A stretch of 64,000 nt of DNA from Pedobacter frigiditerrae (GTDB lineage Bacteria > Bacteroidota > Bacteroidia > Sphingobacteriales > Sphingobacteriaceae). The notes under the pieces were generated by a model. That model was given only the letters and a program-made list of their open reading frames with translations. It was not told where the DNA came from and did no database searches. Below are positions 24,870 to 33,346 of the stretch, piece after piece. Both the position numbers and the translations under genes were made by a program. Each line of letters starts with the position of its first letter. The stretch's first letter is position 1. The DNA lies in NCBI RefSeq assembly GCF_032678705.1, contig NZ_JAVTSS010000002.1:1054001-1118000 (forward strand), written 5' to 3'.

Positions 24870-25030
24870 AAAAGTTAATTACATAAGTATGGATTAAAAA
24901 TCCATAGATAGAACTTCGCGATTACAAATCACGAAGAGCTAATAAGAATTCTATGTAGCCTATGTTTCTATATGGTTTGTTTTTAGAGGATTCTGCAACC
25001 CTAAATAATTGTACAAGCCCAACTTATCTA
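24870..25030. other. gene-free DNA downstream of trpC
   Basis: Part of a 373-bp gap. It contains an inverted repeat around AACTTCGCGATT / AATCACGAAG near 24912-24937. It also holds GCAACCCTAAATA near 24996, whose reverse complement occurs near 38777 close to another copy of the dispersed repeat. There is no convincing coding frame; the 60-66-residue open frames here have no recognisable features. Confidence 0.4.
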
Positions 25031-25100
25031 AACCTGATGGTAGTGAACACGTAGGGGTAACCCTCGCGGTTACCCACGAAGTAAAACGAACAGCAGGGCT
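25031..25100. repeat. dispersed repeat with variable central hairpin, copy B
   Basis: The flanks CCTGATGGTAGTGAACACG and GTAAAACGAACAGCAGGG closely match those of the copy at 38831-38884. The core is a strong hairpin, GGGTAACC/GGTTACCC (25055-25075), quite different from the core of the other copies. Confidence 0.6.
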
Positions 25101-25225
25101 GAAATAACCGATTGAAATTAGACCTTCCTTTTCAAATAATTCTTTTAACATTTTTTAGTATTTGGGCAAACATTAATCTTAACGTAAGGTTTTGTATGCA
25201 CAAAAACATTCGATGATAGATTTCG

Positions 25226-25233
25226 TATCTTTG
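25226..25233 (+). promoter_or_regulatory. -7 promoter element of hflX
   Basis: TATCTTTG fits TAnnTTTG and lies 9 bp before the hflX ATG at 25243. No clear -33 TTTG is seen at the right distance. If used, the transcript would have almost no leader. Confidence 0.45.
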
Positions 25234-25242
25234 TAAATATAC

Positions 25243-26439
25243 ATGGGAAAGCAAAAAACTTATGATACCGCCATTAAACAAGAACGAGCGGTTCTTGTTG
25301 GCGTAATAACACCTGGCGAAAAGCCTGAACAAACTAAAGAATACCTTGACGAACTTGCCTTTTTAGTGCAAACGGCTGGTGGCGTTGTAGAAAAAAACTT
25401 CACCCAAAAAATGTTGAAACCCGATAGGGCAACGTTTGTGGGAACTGGTAAATTGGAAGAAATACAGGCTTATGTAAAAGCTGAAGAGATTGACATGGTC
25501 GTTTTTGATGATGAATTATCGCCATCGCAACTGCGGAATATTGAGCGTGAATTGCAAGTGAAAATCTTAGATAGAAGTAATTTAATCTTAGATATTTTTG
25601 CAGGTAGAGCACAAACAGCACAGGCAAAAACACAAGTAGAACTAGCACAATTACAATATTTATTACCTCGACTAACCCGTTTGTGGACTCACTTAGAGCG
25701 TCAAAAAGGGGGTATTGGCATGCGTGGTCCGGGTGAAACCCAGATTGAGAGTGATAGAAGGATGATTTTGGAAAAGATCTCTTTATTGAAGGAAAGGCTA
25801 AAGCTAATTGACCGTCAGAATGAGACCCAACGCAAAAATAGAACGCAGTTAATCCGTGTGGCTTTGGTGGGTTATACCAACGTTGGTAAGTCTACCATTA
25901 TGAATATGCTGTCGAAATCTGATGTATTTGCAGAAAATAAATTGTTCGCCACCTTGGATACAACAGTTCGTAAAGTGGTCATAGAAAATGTTCCTTTTTT
26001 ACTGTCGGATACAGTTGGATTTATTAGAAAACTGCCTCACCATTTGGTAGAATGTTTTAAATCTACCTTAGATGAAGTTAGGGAAGCAGATGTTTTGGTA
26101 CACGTGGTGGATGTTTCGCATCCTAATTTCGAAGACCAAATACATACCGTAAACGAAACGCTGAACGATTTAGGCGCAAGGGATAAGGATACAATTATGA
26201 TTTTCAACAAAATTGATGCTTATGTTACGCCAGAAGTTGATGAGTTTAATTTAGAGGAAGAGGTTGCGCCATTAACTTTGGCAGATTTTAAAAAAAGCTG
26301 GATGGCACACAACAATGCGCCTGCTATTTTTATTTCGGCAACTAAAAAGGAAAACATTGAAGAGTTTAAACAATTGCTTTACGATAAAGTAAAAGCTTTG
26401 CATACTTCGAGGTATCCATACGATAAGTTGTTATATTAG
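25243..26439 (+). CDS. hflX: ribosome-associated GTPase HflX
   Basis: 398 residues. The N-terminal HflX domain (ERAVLVGVITPGEKPEQT, then VFDDELSPSQLRNIE) is followed by the helical linker with GGIGMRGPGETQIESDRR, and the GTPase domain with G1 GYTNVGKST (residues ~209-217), G3 DTVGFIRKLPHHLV and G4 NKID. HflX binds the large ribosomal subunit and rescues stalled or heat-damaged ribosomes. A -7-like element ends 9 bp upstream. The length is normal. It is followed at 23 bp by an alginate-lyase-family gene that is probably functionally unrelated. Confidence 0.96.
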   Translation: MGKQKTYDTAIKQERAVLVGVITPGEKPEQTKEYLDELAFLVQTAGGVVEKNFTQKMLKPDRATFVGTGKLEEIQAYVKAEEIDMVVFDDELSPSQLRNIERELQVKILDRSNLILDIFAGRAQTAQAKTQVELAQLQYLLPRLTRLWTHLERQKGGIGMRGPGETQIESDRRMILEKISLLKERLKLIDRQNETQRKNRTQLIRVALVGYTNVGKSTIMNMLSKSDVFAENKLFATLDTTVRKVVIENVPFLLSDTVGFIRKLPHHLVECFKSTLDEVREADVLVHVVDVSHPNFEDQIHTVNETLNDLGARDKDTIMIFNKIDAYVTPEVDEFNLEEEVAPLTLADFKKSWMAHNNAPAIFISATKKENIEEFKQLLYDKVKALHTSRYPYDKLLY

Positions 26440-26462
26440 CGAATAACCAAATCCCTGTTGTA

Positions 26463-27560
26463 ATGAAAAGAATCTTGCTTCTATGTATTTGCTTTTTCCT
26501 GTTTAACGTAGTTCAAGCTCAAGTTGTAAGTTTAAATGCAACAGAGCTGAAGAAATTACAGCGTTTGATTAAAACAGATGCTGATGCTAAAAAACATTGG
26601 GAAAGTTTATTAACAGATGCTGATGAAGCAATTACATCAACACCAAATCCAGCTGATACACTTTTAACGGAAGGGATTTTACAAGGCGACCCACGTAAAA
26701 CCAGAACTTGGAAATCTATTGAGGATATGCAAAAGGTTTATGCCTTGGCATTTGCTTTTAAAATTACTGGAGATAAAAAATACCTGACTAAAACGAGCGA
26801 GTTTTTATTGGCTTGGGCAACAAGAAATCAGCCGCAGGGCAATCCAATTAACGATACCAACTTAGACAGGATAATTTTTGCTTATGATTTGGTGAAGAAC
26901 GATTTATCAACAGATGTTAATGTTGCTTGTATGGCTTGGTTAATGAAAGTTGGTTCGCAACAAATTAAATCTTTTGATAAGGCTGCAAGTGGCAAGAGTT
27001 TAACTTACATGAACAACTGGAACTCGCATCGCCTTAAAGAAGTTGCAGAAGTAGCTTGGGCGATAAATGATGAAAAGCTGAAACTTTGGGTAATTGATAT
27101 TTACAAAAAGCAGATCTCCAAAAACTTAAATCCTGATGGAAGTAGCTGGGATTTCCACGAAAGAGATGCTTTGCATTATCATATTTATGATGTCGACCCG
27201 TTAATGGTTGCAGCAATTATTTTAAAACGAGACAGTAAATTTGGAGATAATCCTTACAGTTATAAATCGCCAGAAGGGAGTTCGTTAAAAGGCTCGGTAG
27301 ATTGGTTGGTTCCATTTTTTACGGGAGAAAAAACTCACGCAGAATGGGTAAACTCTAAATCGTCATTCGACAAAAAAAGAGCGGCTAATGGCGAAAAAGG
27401 TTACATTGCTGGTACACTTTTTAAACCAACGGAAGCTAGAACGAGTATAGCCTTGGCAGACTTTTTCGACAATAAAATGTTATCGCTTTTTCAGACGAAT
27501 ATTAATAGTAAATCAAAATATCCTACTTGGCAATTCGTTTTGAACGAAGTAAAAAGATAA
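26463..27560 (+). CDS. secreted alginate lyase-family protein
   Basis: 365 residues with a signal peptide (MKRILLLCICFFLFNVVQAQ). The all-alpha toroid of the alginate lyase family (PF05426) is suggested by WKSIEDMQKVYALAFAFKIT, NDTNLDRIIFAYDLV, NNWNSHRLKEVAEVAWAI with its Asn and His, and SSWDFHERDALHYHIYDV with further His/Tyr candidates for catalysis. It should cleave uronate polysaccharides in the periplasm or outside the cell. Substrate preference cannot be told. No SusCD pair is adjacent, so it is not within a standard polysaccharide utilisation locus. Confidence 0.85.
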   Translation: MKRILLLCICFFLFNVVQAQVVSLNATELKKLQRLIKTDADAKKHWESLLTDADEAITSTPNPADTLLTEGILQGDPRKTRTWKSIEDMQKVYALAFAFKITGDKKYLTKTSEFLLAWATRNQPQGNPINDTNLDRIIFAYDLVKNDLSTDVNVACMAWLMKVGSQQIKSFDKAASGKSLTYMNNWNSHRLKEVAEVAWAINDEKLKLWVIDIYKKQISKNLNPDGSSWDFHERDALHYHIYDVDPLMVAAIILKRDSKFGDNPYSYKSPEGSSLKGSVDWLVPFFTGEKTHAEWVNSKSSFDKKRAANGEKGYIAGTLFKPTEARTSIALADFFDNKMLSLFQTNINSKSKYPTWQFVLNEVKR

Positions 27561-27637
27561 AAATAAAAGCTTGAACTGTCCTTCGACAAGCTACCGATGT
27601 AAAATCGGCACAAGTAAGGATTGACAATACAATAATT

Positions 27638-28024
27638 ATGGAAAGTAAAAGACAACAGAAGTTTGCAGGGTTATTACAGGAAGAGCTTGCTGCTATTTTT
27701 CAACGCGAAGGGGCAGCTTACTTGCCTAATACATTGGTTACGATTACAAAAGTTCGTGTATCGCCAGATTTGGCTGTGGCTAAAGTGTATTTAAGCTTTT
27801 TAAACACAAACAATACAAGTTTATCATTGGCTACTGTAAACTCACATTCAAGTGAAATTAGATATAAGTTAGGTTCACGTATTCGCCATCAGGCGAGGGT
27901 TATTCCTACGCTTACATTCTTTGTAGATGATACCAATGAATATGTAGAGCACATGGATAAAATCTTCGATAAAATAGCAAGAGAAAGAAAGGATACCGAA
28001 GAAGAAACCGATGACCAACAATAA
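27638..28024 (+). CDS. rbfA: 30S ribosome-binding factor A
   Basis: 128 residues of the RbfA KH-like fold: RQQKFAGLLQEELAAIFQRE, VTITKVRVSPDLAVAKVYLSF, and the strongly conserved IRYKLGSRIRHQARVIPTLTFFVDD. It assists late maturation of the small ribosomal subunit and cold adaptation. The acidic tail (ERKDTEEETDDQQ) overlaps the start of the following membrane-protein gene by 14 bp, so the two are likely translated in a coupled way. The start ATG at 27638 gives the normal N-terminus. Confidence 0.95.
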   Translation: MESKRQQKFAGLLQEELAAIFQREGAAYLPNTLVTITKVRVSPDLAVAKVYLSFLNTNNTSLSLATVNSHSSEIRYKLGSRIRHQARVIPTLTFFVDDTNEYVEHMDKIFDKIARERKDTEEETDDQQ

Positions 28025-28649
28025 GTACATTCGCGAACCAATAAACTTTATTACCCACCTCGTTCCAGCGTTATTAGCTATTCCAGCTTTGTATCTTTTG
28101 CTGCAAAAGTCGAATACTTATTTCGAATATTCAGCGGCATACATTTACGGAATTGGAATTCTGATTTTATTTAGCGTGAGTGCAACTTATCACTCTATGC
28201 CTAAAACGGAATACGGGATAAGGTTTTGGCAAAAATTTGACCACTGCTGCATTTATTTAATGATTGCAGGTTCATTTACGCCAACTGCACTACTTATCTT
28301 TGATGGCTGGTTGCGTTGGTTATTATTCGGATTGGTTTGGTTAATCGCCTTAATTGGTTGTTTGCTAAAAATCTTTAACCGACTTAAAAACCAAATGGTT
28401 TCTACAGGGTTGTACATTACAATGGGTTGCTTGGTTATTCCCTTTCTAAAAAAGATGTTAGAAACTTTACCTATTGCAGCTATAGTTTGGCTAATACTTG
28501 GTGGTTTATTTTACGTTGGCGGAACTTATTACTATGCAAAAGATAAACAGATGAATAGGTTTTTTCACAGTCACGAGTTATGGCACGTTTTTGTGAATTT
28601 TGGCGCTTTATCTCATTTTATATACAATTACGTTTACGTTTTTGCTTAA
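28011..28649 (+). CDS. hemolysin III family membrane protein (TrhA-like)
   Basis: 212 residues with seven hydrophobic helices. It carries the family residues of the PAQR/hemolysin III superfamily: EPINFITHLVPALLAIPAL (His in helix 1), SATYHSMPK, FDHCCIYLMIAGSFTPTAL, and the C-terminal SHELWHVFVNFGALSHFIY with the metal-binding HxxxH pair. Members in bacteria affect membrane lipid homeostasis, although the older haemolysin name persists. The start overlaps rbfA by 14 bp. Family assignment is firm; the biochemical role is not settled. Confidence 0.92.
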   Translation: MTNNKYIREPINFITHLVPALLAIPALYLLLQKSNTYFEYSAAYIYGIGILILFSVSATYHSMPKTEYGIRFWQKFDHCCIYLMIAGSFTPTALLIFDGWLRWLLFGLVWLIALIGCLLKIFNRLKNQMVSTGLYITMGCLVIPFLKKMLETLPIAAIVWLILGGLFYVGGTYYYAKDKQMNRFFHSHELWHVFVNFGALSHFIYNYVYVFA

Positions 28650-28660
28650 GATGTTATTTG

Positions 28661-28733
28661 AACCATATAAGGAGTATAAGTTCATTTAAGTTTGACGATT
28701 AGCCTTATATTTTCTTAAATACCTTATATGGTT
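28661..28733. repeat. AACCATATAAGG inverted-repeat element
   Basis: AACCATATAAGG (28661-28672) and CCTTATATGGTT (28722-28733) form a perfect 12-bp terminal inverted repeat around a 49-bp middle containing ATAAGTTCATTTAAG. No T-run follows. This ATATAAGG style of repeat is common between genes in Bacteroidota. Confidence 0.65.
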
Positions 28734-28747
28734 ATTATTGATTGAAA

Positions 28748-29449
28748 ATGAACTCACTCCAAAAACTTCAGAATTTCTTAGCAAATAACATCATCCATAA
28801 AGTTGTAGACTTCAATCCATCAACTGATAAATTATTGCCTTTAGATTTTACAGCGAGCAATACCGAATTAACCAATGAAATTTTAGCTGACACAGATTTG
28901 TTTTCCAATTGGGTAGAAGAAAAATTAGCTAAAAGCAATGCAAAATACGGCATTGGTGGTTATAATGAACATAGGACAATTTATAGTAGAAGCATACATT
29001 TTGATACCGTTGAAGAACCAAGACGATTACATTTAGGAACTGATATTTGGGGTCCTGCAGAAACGCCTATTTACAACTTCTACGACGCAAAGGTTCATAG
29101 TTTTAAATTCAACGATAATTTTGGAGATTATGGCGCAACCATTATTCTGCAATATCAATTGGATGACTTGACCCTATTTGCTTTGTATGGTCATTTAAGT
29201 TTAGCCTCTTTAACAGGTTTAGCAAAAGGACAATTCATCCCCGCAGGGAAACAATTTGCAAGCTTCGGCGTTAAGGAAGAGAACGGTTTTTGGCCGCCAC
29301 ACCTACATTTTCAATTGATATTTGACATGGAGGGAATGAAAGGAGATTATCAAGGCGTTTGTCAGTTTTCTAAAAAAGCCATTTACCTAGAAAATTGCCC
29401 AGATCCAGGCTTAATTTTAAAACAGACTTTTACATCGGCTTTGCCTTAA
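28748..29449 (+). CDS. M23 family metallopeptidase, no signal peptide
   Basis: 233 residues from the ATG at 28748; a TTG two codons upstream is less likely. The C-terminal LytM domain shows HLGTDIWGPAETPIYNF with zinc ligands His95 and Asp99, ALYGHLSLASL, and PPHLHFQL with the HxH pair. It is an endopeptidase fold acting on peptidoglycan cross-bridges or related peptides. Unusually there is no signal peptide, lipobox or membrane helix: the N-terminus MNSLQKLQNFLANNIIHKVV is amphipathic. The protein may be exported another way or act in the cytoplasm. An inverted repeat separates it from the previous gene. Confidence 0.88.
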   Translation: MNSLQKLQNFLANNIIHKVVDFNPSTDKLLPLDFTASNTELTNEILADTDLFSNWVEEKLAKSNAKYGIGGYNEHRTIYSRSIHFDTVEEPRRLHLGTDIWGPAETPIYNFYDAKVHSFKFNDNFGDYGATIILQYQLDDLTLFALYGHLSLASLTGLAKGQFIPAGKQFASFGVKEENGFWPPHLHFQLIFDMEGMKGDYQGVCQFSKKAIYLENCPDPGLILKQTFTSALP

Positions 29450-29466
29450 AATGCGTAAATTTAATT

Positions 29467-30120
29467 ATGTACAGGATTTTAGCAGCTTTCCTTATCTTAA
29501 TTTCCTTTTCTGTTAAGGCGCAACGGCCTGAATTGAAAGGTGGATTGCCTGCATTCTTAAAAAACAATACCATTTATCCCGCTTATTCCCTCCACAATTG
29601 CATACAAGGAACGGTAAAAATTGGCTTTAAAGTTAATGCCAAAGGCGATGTTTATTTCACCGAAATAACCAATGGTGTGGGAGCGGATTTAGATGATGAA
29701 GCCTTACGATTAATTAAAATGAGCAGCGGAAAATGGGAAGTTCCATCAACGCATGATACTACAACTTTAATAGTGGCGCCAGTAAACTTTACTTTAGATG
29801 GTTATGGTTGTGAGAGAAAATCAAAAGCCGACATCGCTTTAGCCCTACGAAACTATAAGAATCAAGAAGAGATAGAATATGCGATAATGAACTTCTATCG
29901 CAATAAGGAAAAGGGTTTAACAAAGTCTGAAGATGAAGCACGTATTTTGAGACTTAAAGAAGAGATTGGCATAGACGAAGACTATTTAGACGGTAGAATA
30001 GAAACTGCATTAAAAAAATATAAACAAGGAGACAAACAAGGTGCCTGCGAAGATTTTAACTTTGTGAAATTCATGGGCTCTGATAAAGCCAACGATTGGC
30101 TTAATAAATACTGTAAATAA
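29467..30120 (+). CDS. TonB C-terminal-domain protein
   Basis: 217 residues from the ATG at 29467, which gives a clean signal sequence (MYRILAAFLILISFSVKAQ); a longer frame from 29395 would overlap the M23 gene. Residues ~25-115 match a TonB C-terminal domain: IYPAYSLHNCIQGTVKIGFK, VNAKGDVYFTEITNGVGADL, DDEALRLIKMSSGKW and PVNFTL. A helical tail of about 100 residues follows (REEIEYAIM-like and KKYKQGDKQGACEDFNFVKF), resembling a short TPR-like end. There is no N-terminal membrane anchor or Pro-rich linker, so it is a secreted TonB-domain protein rather than a classic energy transducer. Confidence 0.78.
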   Translation: MYRILAAFLILISFSVKAQRPELKGGLPAFLKNNTIYPAYSLHNCIQGTVKIGFKVNAKGDVYFTEITNGVGADLDDEALRLIKMSSGKWEVPSTHDTTTLIVAPVNFTLDGYGCERKSKADIALALRNYKNQEEIEYAIMNFYRNKEKGLTKSEDEARILRLKEEIGIDEDYLDGRIETALKKYKQGDKQGACEDFNFVKFMGSDKANDWLNKYCK

Positions 30121-30121
30121 T

Positions 30122-30520
30122 ATGCGCTTTCTCTTACGTTCTTTTGCTCTTTTAGATTTAGTTTCTCTTGTTTTTTTAGGTATGCAGTTAGTAGAAATTG
30201 CTCCTCGTTTTAATGAGATTACCAAACAATCTGACAAGGTTGAGGCTACCTTAATGTTCCCAATGTTTTTGCTAATCGTTATTGGTGTCGCTGGATTATT
30301 ATTAGCAAAAAAATTTGGTTTCATTTTATATTACATCCAATTTCCATTTAGGTTATACTTATGGATTTTCTCTGTCGGATTTATAACCTTACTACCTGAA
30401 GCCTTTGAAAGCTATGATGATAGATGGTTCCCAGCACTTTTAAAAGTTTGTTTTATGGCAGAATTTATCAGGTTGTATTTAACAATCAGGGCACAGCTTA
30501 AGCTGAAGGACCAACAATAA
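30122..30520 (+). CDS. four-helix membrane protein of unknown function
   Basis: 132 residues, start ATG 2 bp after the TonB-domain gene. The helices are SFALLDLVSLVFLGMQLV, MFPMFLLIVIGVAGLLLA, FILYYIQFPFRLYLWIFSVG and PALLKVCFMAEFIRLYLTI. The loop EAFESYDDRWFPALL precedes the last helix. I recognise no family. Its 3' end overlaps the convergent diacylglycerol kinase gene by 23 bp. The small spacing to the upstream gene suggests co-transcription. Confidence 0.7.
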   Translation: MRFLLRSFALLDLVSLVFLGMQLVEIAPRFNEITKQSDKVEATLMFPMFLLIVIGVAGLLLAKKFGFILYYIQFPFRLYLWIFSVGFITLLPEAFESYDDRWFPALLKVCFMAEFIRLYLTIRAQLKLKDQQ

Positions 30521-31397
30521 CATTTATCGCCTTCGGAATAATCTTCGCATCAACTTTATTTACCTTTCCTAAATATTCTCCATCTACCTGAAAATGTACC
30601 TTATGTTGCGTGGTAATTTTTAAACTTGAAGTTTGAAAACTTTCAATCTTTTTTGGGTCCCAAGGCAGTTTGCTTAACCAAATTTTAATGATTTCTAATA
30701 CCGCATATTTTTTTACTATTATAACTTCAAAAAGTTCATCGTCCAGTTCTCCATCCGGATTTATTTCAAAGCCTGTCCCATATTTTTTTGCATTTGCAAC
30801 AACAACCATGGCGGCTTTTTGCTTGATAGTTTTTTTGCTGATTTTAAATTCTACATCCATTTTACGGTGATACCAGAACGCATGCCAAGCAGCTTTTGCG
30901 TAGGTCCACATTCCTCGTGTTGGCAGTTCATCAAATTTTTTAACGATGTAGGCATTAAAGCCGATATCCGCCAAATGGATACACAGTTCACCATTAATTA
31001 ACACAGCGTGGATTTGCTTTGGCTTGCCCTTAATTGCCAGTTCTAAAGCCTCATTTAGTTCCAAAGGGATGCCTAATTCTTTTGCCATTCCATTTGCAGA
31101 ACCTGCAGGGATAATTCCTATGGGCGTTTTAGTTTCCAATAAACATTCGGCAACTAATTTTAAAGTTCCGTCTCCGCCAACAGCGATAACTCTCTCTGCT
31201 GCAGATTTTTCTATAGCCGATTTAATTTTGGTGAGCGAACAATTTTCGGGCAATTGATAGATTTCCAACTCCTCATCCCTTGATTTAAAAAATGCCTTAA
31301 TTTCTTTTTTATAATCAATTTCTTTGTTACCCGAAGCTGGATTAACAATGAAGAGTATTTTATGAGTTTTAGATTTTGGAGGCGTTTTATTCGTCAT
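30498..31397 (-). CDS. diacylglycerol kinase-family lipid kinase (YegS/DgkB-like)
   Basis: 299 residues from the ATG at 31397; a TTG three codons upstream is possible. The catalytic domain shows ILFIVNPASGNKE, VIAVGGDGTLKLVAECLL (the GGDGT nucleotide-binding motif) and IPAGSANGMAKELGIP. The C-terminal beta domain has ADIGFNAYIVK, NPDGELDDELFEVIIV and FQVDGEYLG. These kinases phosphorylate diacylglycerol or related lipids to phosphatidate. It stands divergent to the App1-type phosphatase gene at 31441, which would catalyse the reverse step, with only 43 bp between. Confidence 0.9.
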   Translation of the reverse strand: MTNKTPPKSKTHKILFIVNPASGNKEIDYKKEIKAFFKSRDEELEIYQLPENCSLTKIKSAIEKSAAERVIAVGGDGTLKLVAECLLETKTPIGIIPAGSANGMAKELGIPLELNEALELAIKGKPKQIHAVLINGELCIHLADIGFNAYIVKKFDELPTRGMWTYAKAAWHAFWYHRKMDVEFKISKKTIKQKAAMVVVANAKKYGTGFEINPDGELDDELFEVIIVKKYAVLEIIKIWLSKLPWDPKKIESFQTSSLKITTQHKVHFQVDGEYLGKVNKVDAKIIPKAINVIVGPSA

Positions 31398-31440
31398 ATT
31401 TACCAAACAACTAATGCATAAACTCTGTTTTAATTATATC

Positions 31441-32418
31441 ATGAACAACGCAACAAGTGTAAAGGTATATCATGGCTACGGCCACACGCATAACTTAGTT
31501 GTTTATGGTCACGTATTTAAATTCAAGGCAAAAACCATTCAGAATTTCAGCGATAATCTTTTCGTAAATATTGTTCACCTGTTTAAGCTTTTCATAGTAA
31601 AACCTGCGGCTTTTACTAACTTGAGATTGATATTCTACAATCAAATTGTACACCAAAAAAGTGAATATGACGGTTTCTTTAAATTTGAATGGAAGGCCGC
31701 AGAAAATGTTTCAGCCGGTTGGCACGATGTAAAAGTAGAAGCCTTAAATGACGCAGGTGAAGTGTCTGCCACTGGAGAAGGAAAAATATTTGTGCCACAT
31801 ATCACACAATATGCTTTCATTTCTGATATAGACGATACGATAATGGTTTCCCACTCGGCTAAAATCTATAGGAGATTGCGACAACTTTTTATTAAAAATC
31901 CTAGAACCAGAAAAACCTTTGCGTCGGTTAGGAAACATTATCAGTTATTGGCAAATGCGCATACAGCTATTGCACAACCAAATCCATTCTTTTACGTATC
32001 AAGTAGCGAATGGAATTTGTACGATTATTTGGTAGAACATTTTAGATTTAATGAATTGCCAGAAGGCGCATTTTTATTGAATCAATTGAAAAGATGGAAG
32101 AATTTATTTAAAACAGGAAAAACTGGTCACGAAGGAAAATTATTAAGAGTAATGAGAATCTTAGATGCTTTTCCGAACCAGAAATTTGTTTTTTTTGGCG
32201 ATAACTCTCAACAAGACCCTGCAATTTATCAAGCTATTGCTCAAAAATTTCCCTCAAATGTAGTTGCGGTATACATTAGAAATGTAAGAAAATCTAGACA
32301 ACTAGAAACCGAAAAATTATTAGCAAAAATAGAACAACAACAAATAAAAACTTGTTTATTTACACATAGTGATGAAGCGATAGCTCATTCAAGAAAAATT
32401 GGATTGATTGCTATCTAA
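31441..32418 (+). CDS. App1/DUF2183-family phosphatidate phosphatase-like protein
   Basis: 325 residues from the ATG at 31441 (MNNATSVKVYHGYGHTHNL); nine further codons upstream are open. After a beta-rich N-terminal domain the HAD-type catalytic domain appears with ISDIDDTIMVSHSAK (Asp129 and Asp131 of DxDxT), FYVSSSEWNLYDYLVEHF, and FVFFGDNSQQDPAIY (acidic motif). This is the conserved catalytic core of yeast App1, a Mg-dependent phosphatidate phosphatase. Together with the divergent lipid kinase it would balance diacylglycerol and phosphatidate. Activity is inferred from the family. Confidence 0.87.
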   Translation: MNNATSVKVYHGYGHTHNLVVYGHVFKFKAKTIQNFSDNLFVNIVHLFKLFIVKPAAFTNLRLIFYNQIVHQKSEYDGFFKFEWKAAENVSAGWHDVKVEALNDAGEVSATGEGKIFVPHITQYAFISDIDDTIMVSHSAKIYRRLRQLFIKNPRTRKTFASVRKHYQLLANAHTAIAQPNPFFYVSSSEWNLYDYLVEHFRFNELPEGAFLLNQLKRWKNLFKTGKTGHEGKLLRVMRILDAFPNQKFVFFGDNSQQDPAIYQAIAQKFPSNVVAVYIRNVRKSRQLETEKLLAKIEQQQIKTCLFTHSDEAIAHSRKIGLIAI

Positions 32419-32421
32419 ATC

Positions 32422-32452
32422 GTCATTGCGAGGAGGAACGACGCGGCAATCT
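32422..32452. repeat. GTCATTGCGAGG dispersed repeat (half element)
   Basis: GTCATTGCGAGGAGGAACGA then CGCGGCAATCT: the left half of the palindromic repeat seen at 24001, with no right partner here. It sits directly after the App1-like gene. Confidence 0.6.
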
Positions 32453-32483
32453 ATTATGTCAAACTAACTAAAAACCACAGATT

Positions 32484-32882
32484 ATGAAAAAGATATTATT
32501 AGGCTTTATGTTGATTTTTACACTGCAAGCTTGCTCAGAAAAAACAACTGCTGATTCGATTAAAAATACAAAATGGCTGTTAAGTGAATGGCCTGGACAA
32601 ACTTTGCCAATTGGCAAAGAAGGTTCACTAAGTTTTGATGCTGAAAATAAAATAAGCGGGAAATCTTTCTGCAATGGTTTTGGTGGTAACGCTGTAATTA
32701 ATGGAAGCACCATAAAATTTGAGCAAATATTCGGCACAATGATGTTTTGTGAAGAAGTTGGTCAAGCAGAAAAAATCTATTTAGACGGCTTAAGAGCAGT
32801 AAACTCTTATAAAATTACTGGCGGTAAATTGCACTTGTTTATTGATGGAAAAGTAGCAATGATTTTTACAAAGGCAGAGTAG
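32484..32882 (+). CDS. META-domain lipoprotein 1
   Basis: 132 residues. A lipoprotein signal ends in the lipobox LQAC with Cys18. The META domain (HslJ-like) follows: TKWLLSEWPGQTLP, LSFDAENKISGKSFCNGFGG, FEQIFGTMMFCEEV and EKIYLDGLRAVNSYKITGGKLHLF. It is expected to be anchored to a membrane on the periplasmic or surface side. META proteins are linked to stress and antibiotic tolerance, but no reaction is known. A paralogue of identical length lies 65 bp downstream. Confidence 0.85.
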   Translation: MKKILLGFMLIFTLQACSEKTTADSIKNTKWLLSEWPGQTLPIGKEGSLSFDAENKISGKSFCNGFGGNAVINGSTIKFEQIFGTMMFCEEVGQAEKIYLDGLRAVNSYKITGGKLHLFIDGKVAMIFTKAE

Positions 32883-32947
32883 TTCCTAAACCGCCTATAC
32901 TAGATTCTGGAGACTAATTGGTCAAAAATATTTTATAGCTTAACAAA

Positions 32948-33346
32948 ATGAAACACATATTTTACGCATTTATTATTCTTTTAGGTTTTCAGTCTTGTTC
33001 AACAAAGTTCGATGTTAATTCGTTTTCAAAAAATCGTTGGATTCTAAGAACTTGGACTGCGAATAAACTTCCTCCTAGAGCATCTGCAAGTTTAAAATTT
33101 GAGCCAAATAGTAAAATTAGCGGAAATGCTTTCTGTAATTCTTTTGGCGGCACGGTTAAAATTACAGACTCATCCATCAAATTTGATCAAATATTCTCAA
33201 CCAAAAAGTTTTGTGAAGGATTAAGTGAGTTTGAAAGTAAATTTCTAGAAGATTTGCAGAAAATTGATTCTGCGAAGGTTGCTGGGGGAAAATTGACTTT
33301 GTATATTAAGGGTGTCAGGATAATGACGTTTACAGAACCTCGTTAA
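32948..33346 (+). CDS. META-domain lipoprotein 2
   Basis: 132 residues, a tandem paralogue of the previous gene with the same length and layout: lipobox FQSC (Cys17), NRWILRTWTANKLPP, LKFEPNSKISGNAFCNSFGG, FDQIFSTKKFCEGL, FLEDLQKIDSAKVAGGKLTL. The two Cys residues of the domain are conserved in both. Sequence divergence is large, so the duplication is not recent. Its TAA overlaps the stop of the convergent YccF gene by four bases within GTTAAC. Confidence 0.85.
   Translation: MKHIFYAFIILLGFQSCSTKFDVNSFSKNRWILRTWTANKLPPRASASLKFEPNSKISGNAFCNSFGGTVKITDSSIKFDQIFSTKKFCEGLSEFESKFLEDLQKIDSAKVAGGKLTLYIKGVRIMTFTEPR

Noticed and set aside
24960..25332. Two minus-strand frames of 63 and 66 codons near hflX
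   Set aside because: They cover the dispersed repeat and overlap the start of hflX. No conserved motif and no plausible start context.
28661..28733. Terminator after the hemolysin III gene
   Set aside because: The inverted repeat has a 49-bp middle and no T-run, so it fits a dispersed element better.
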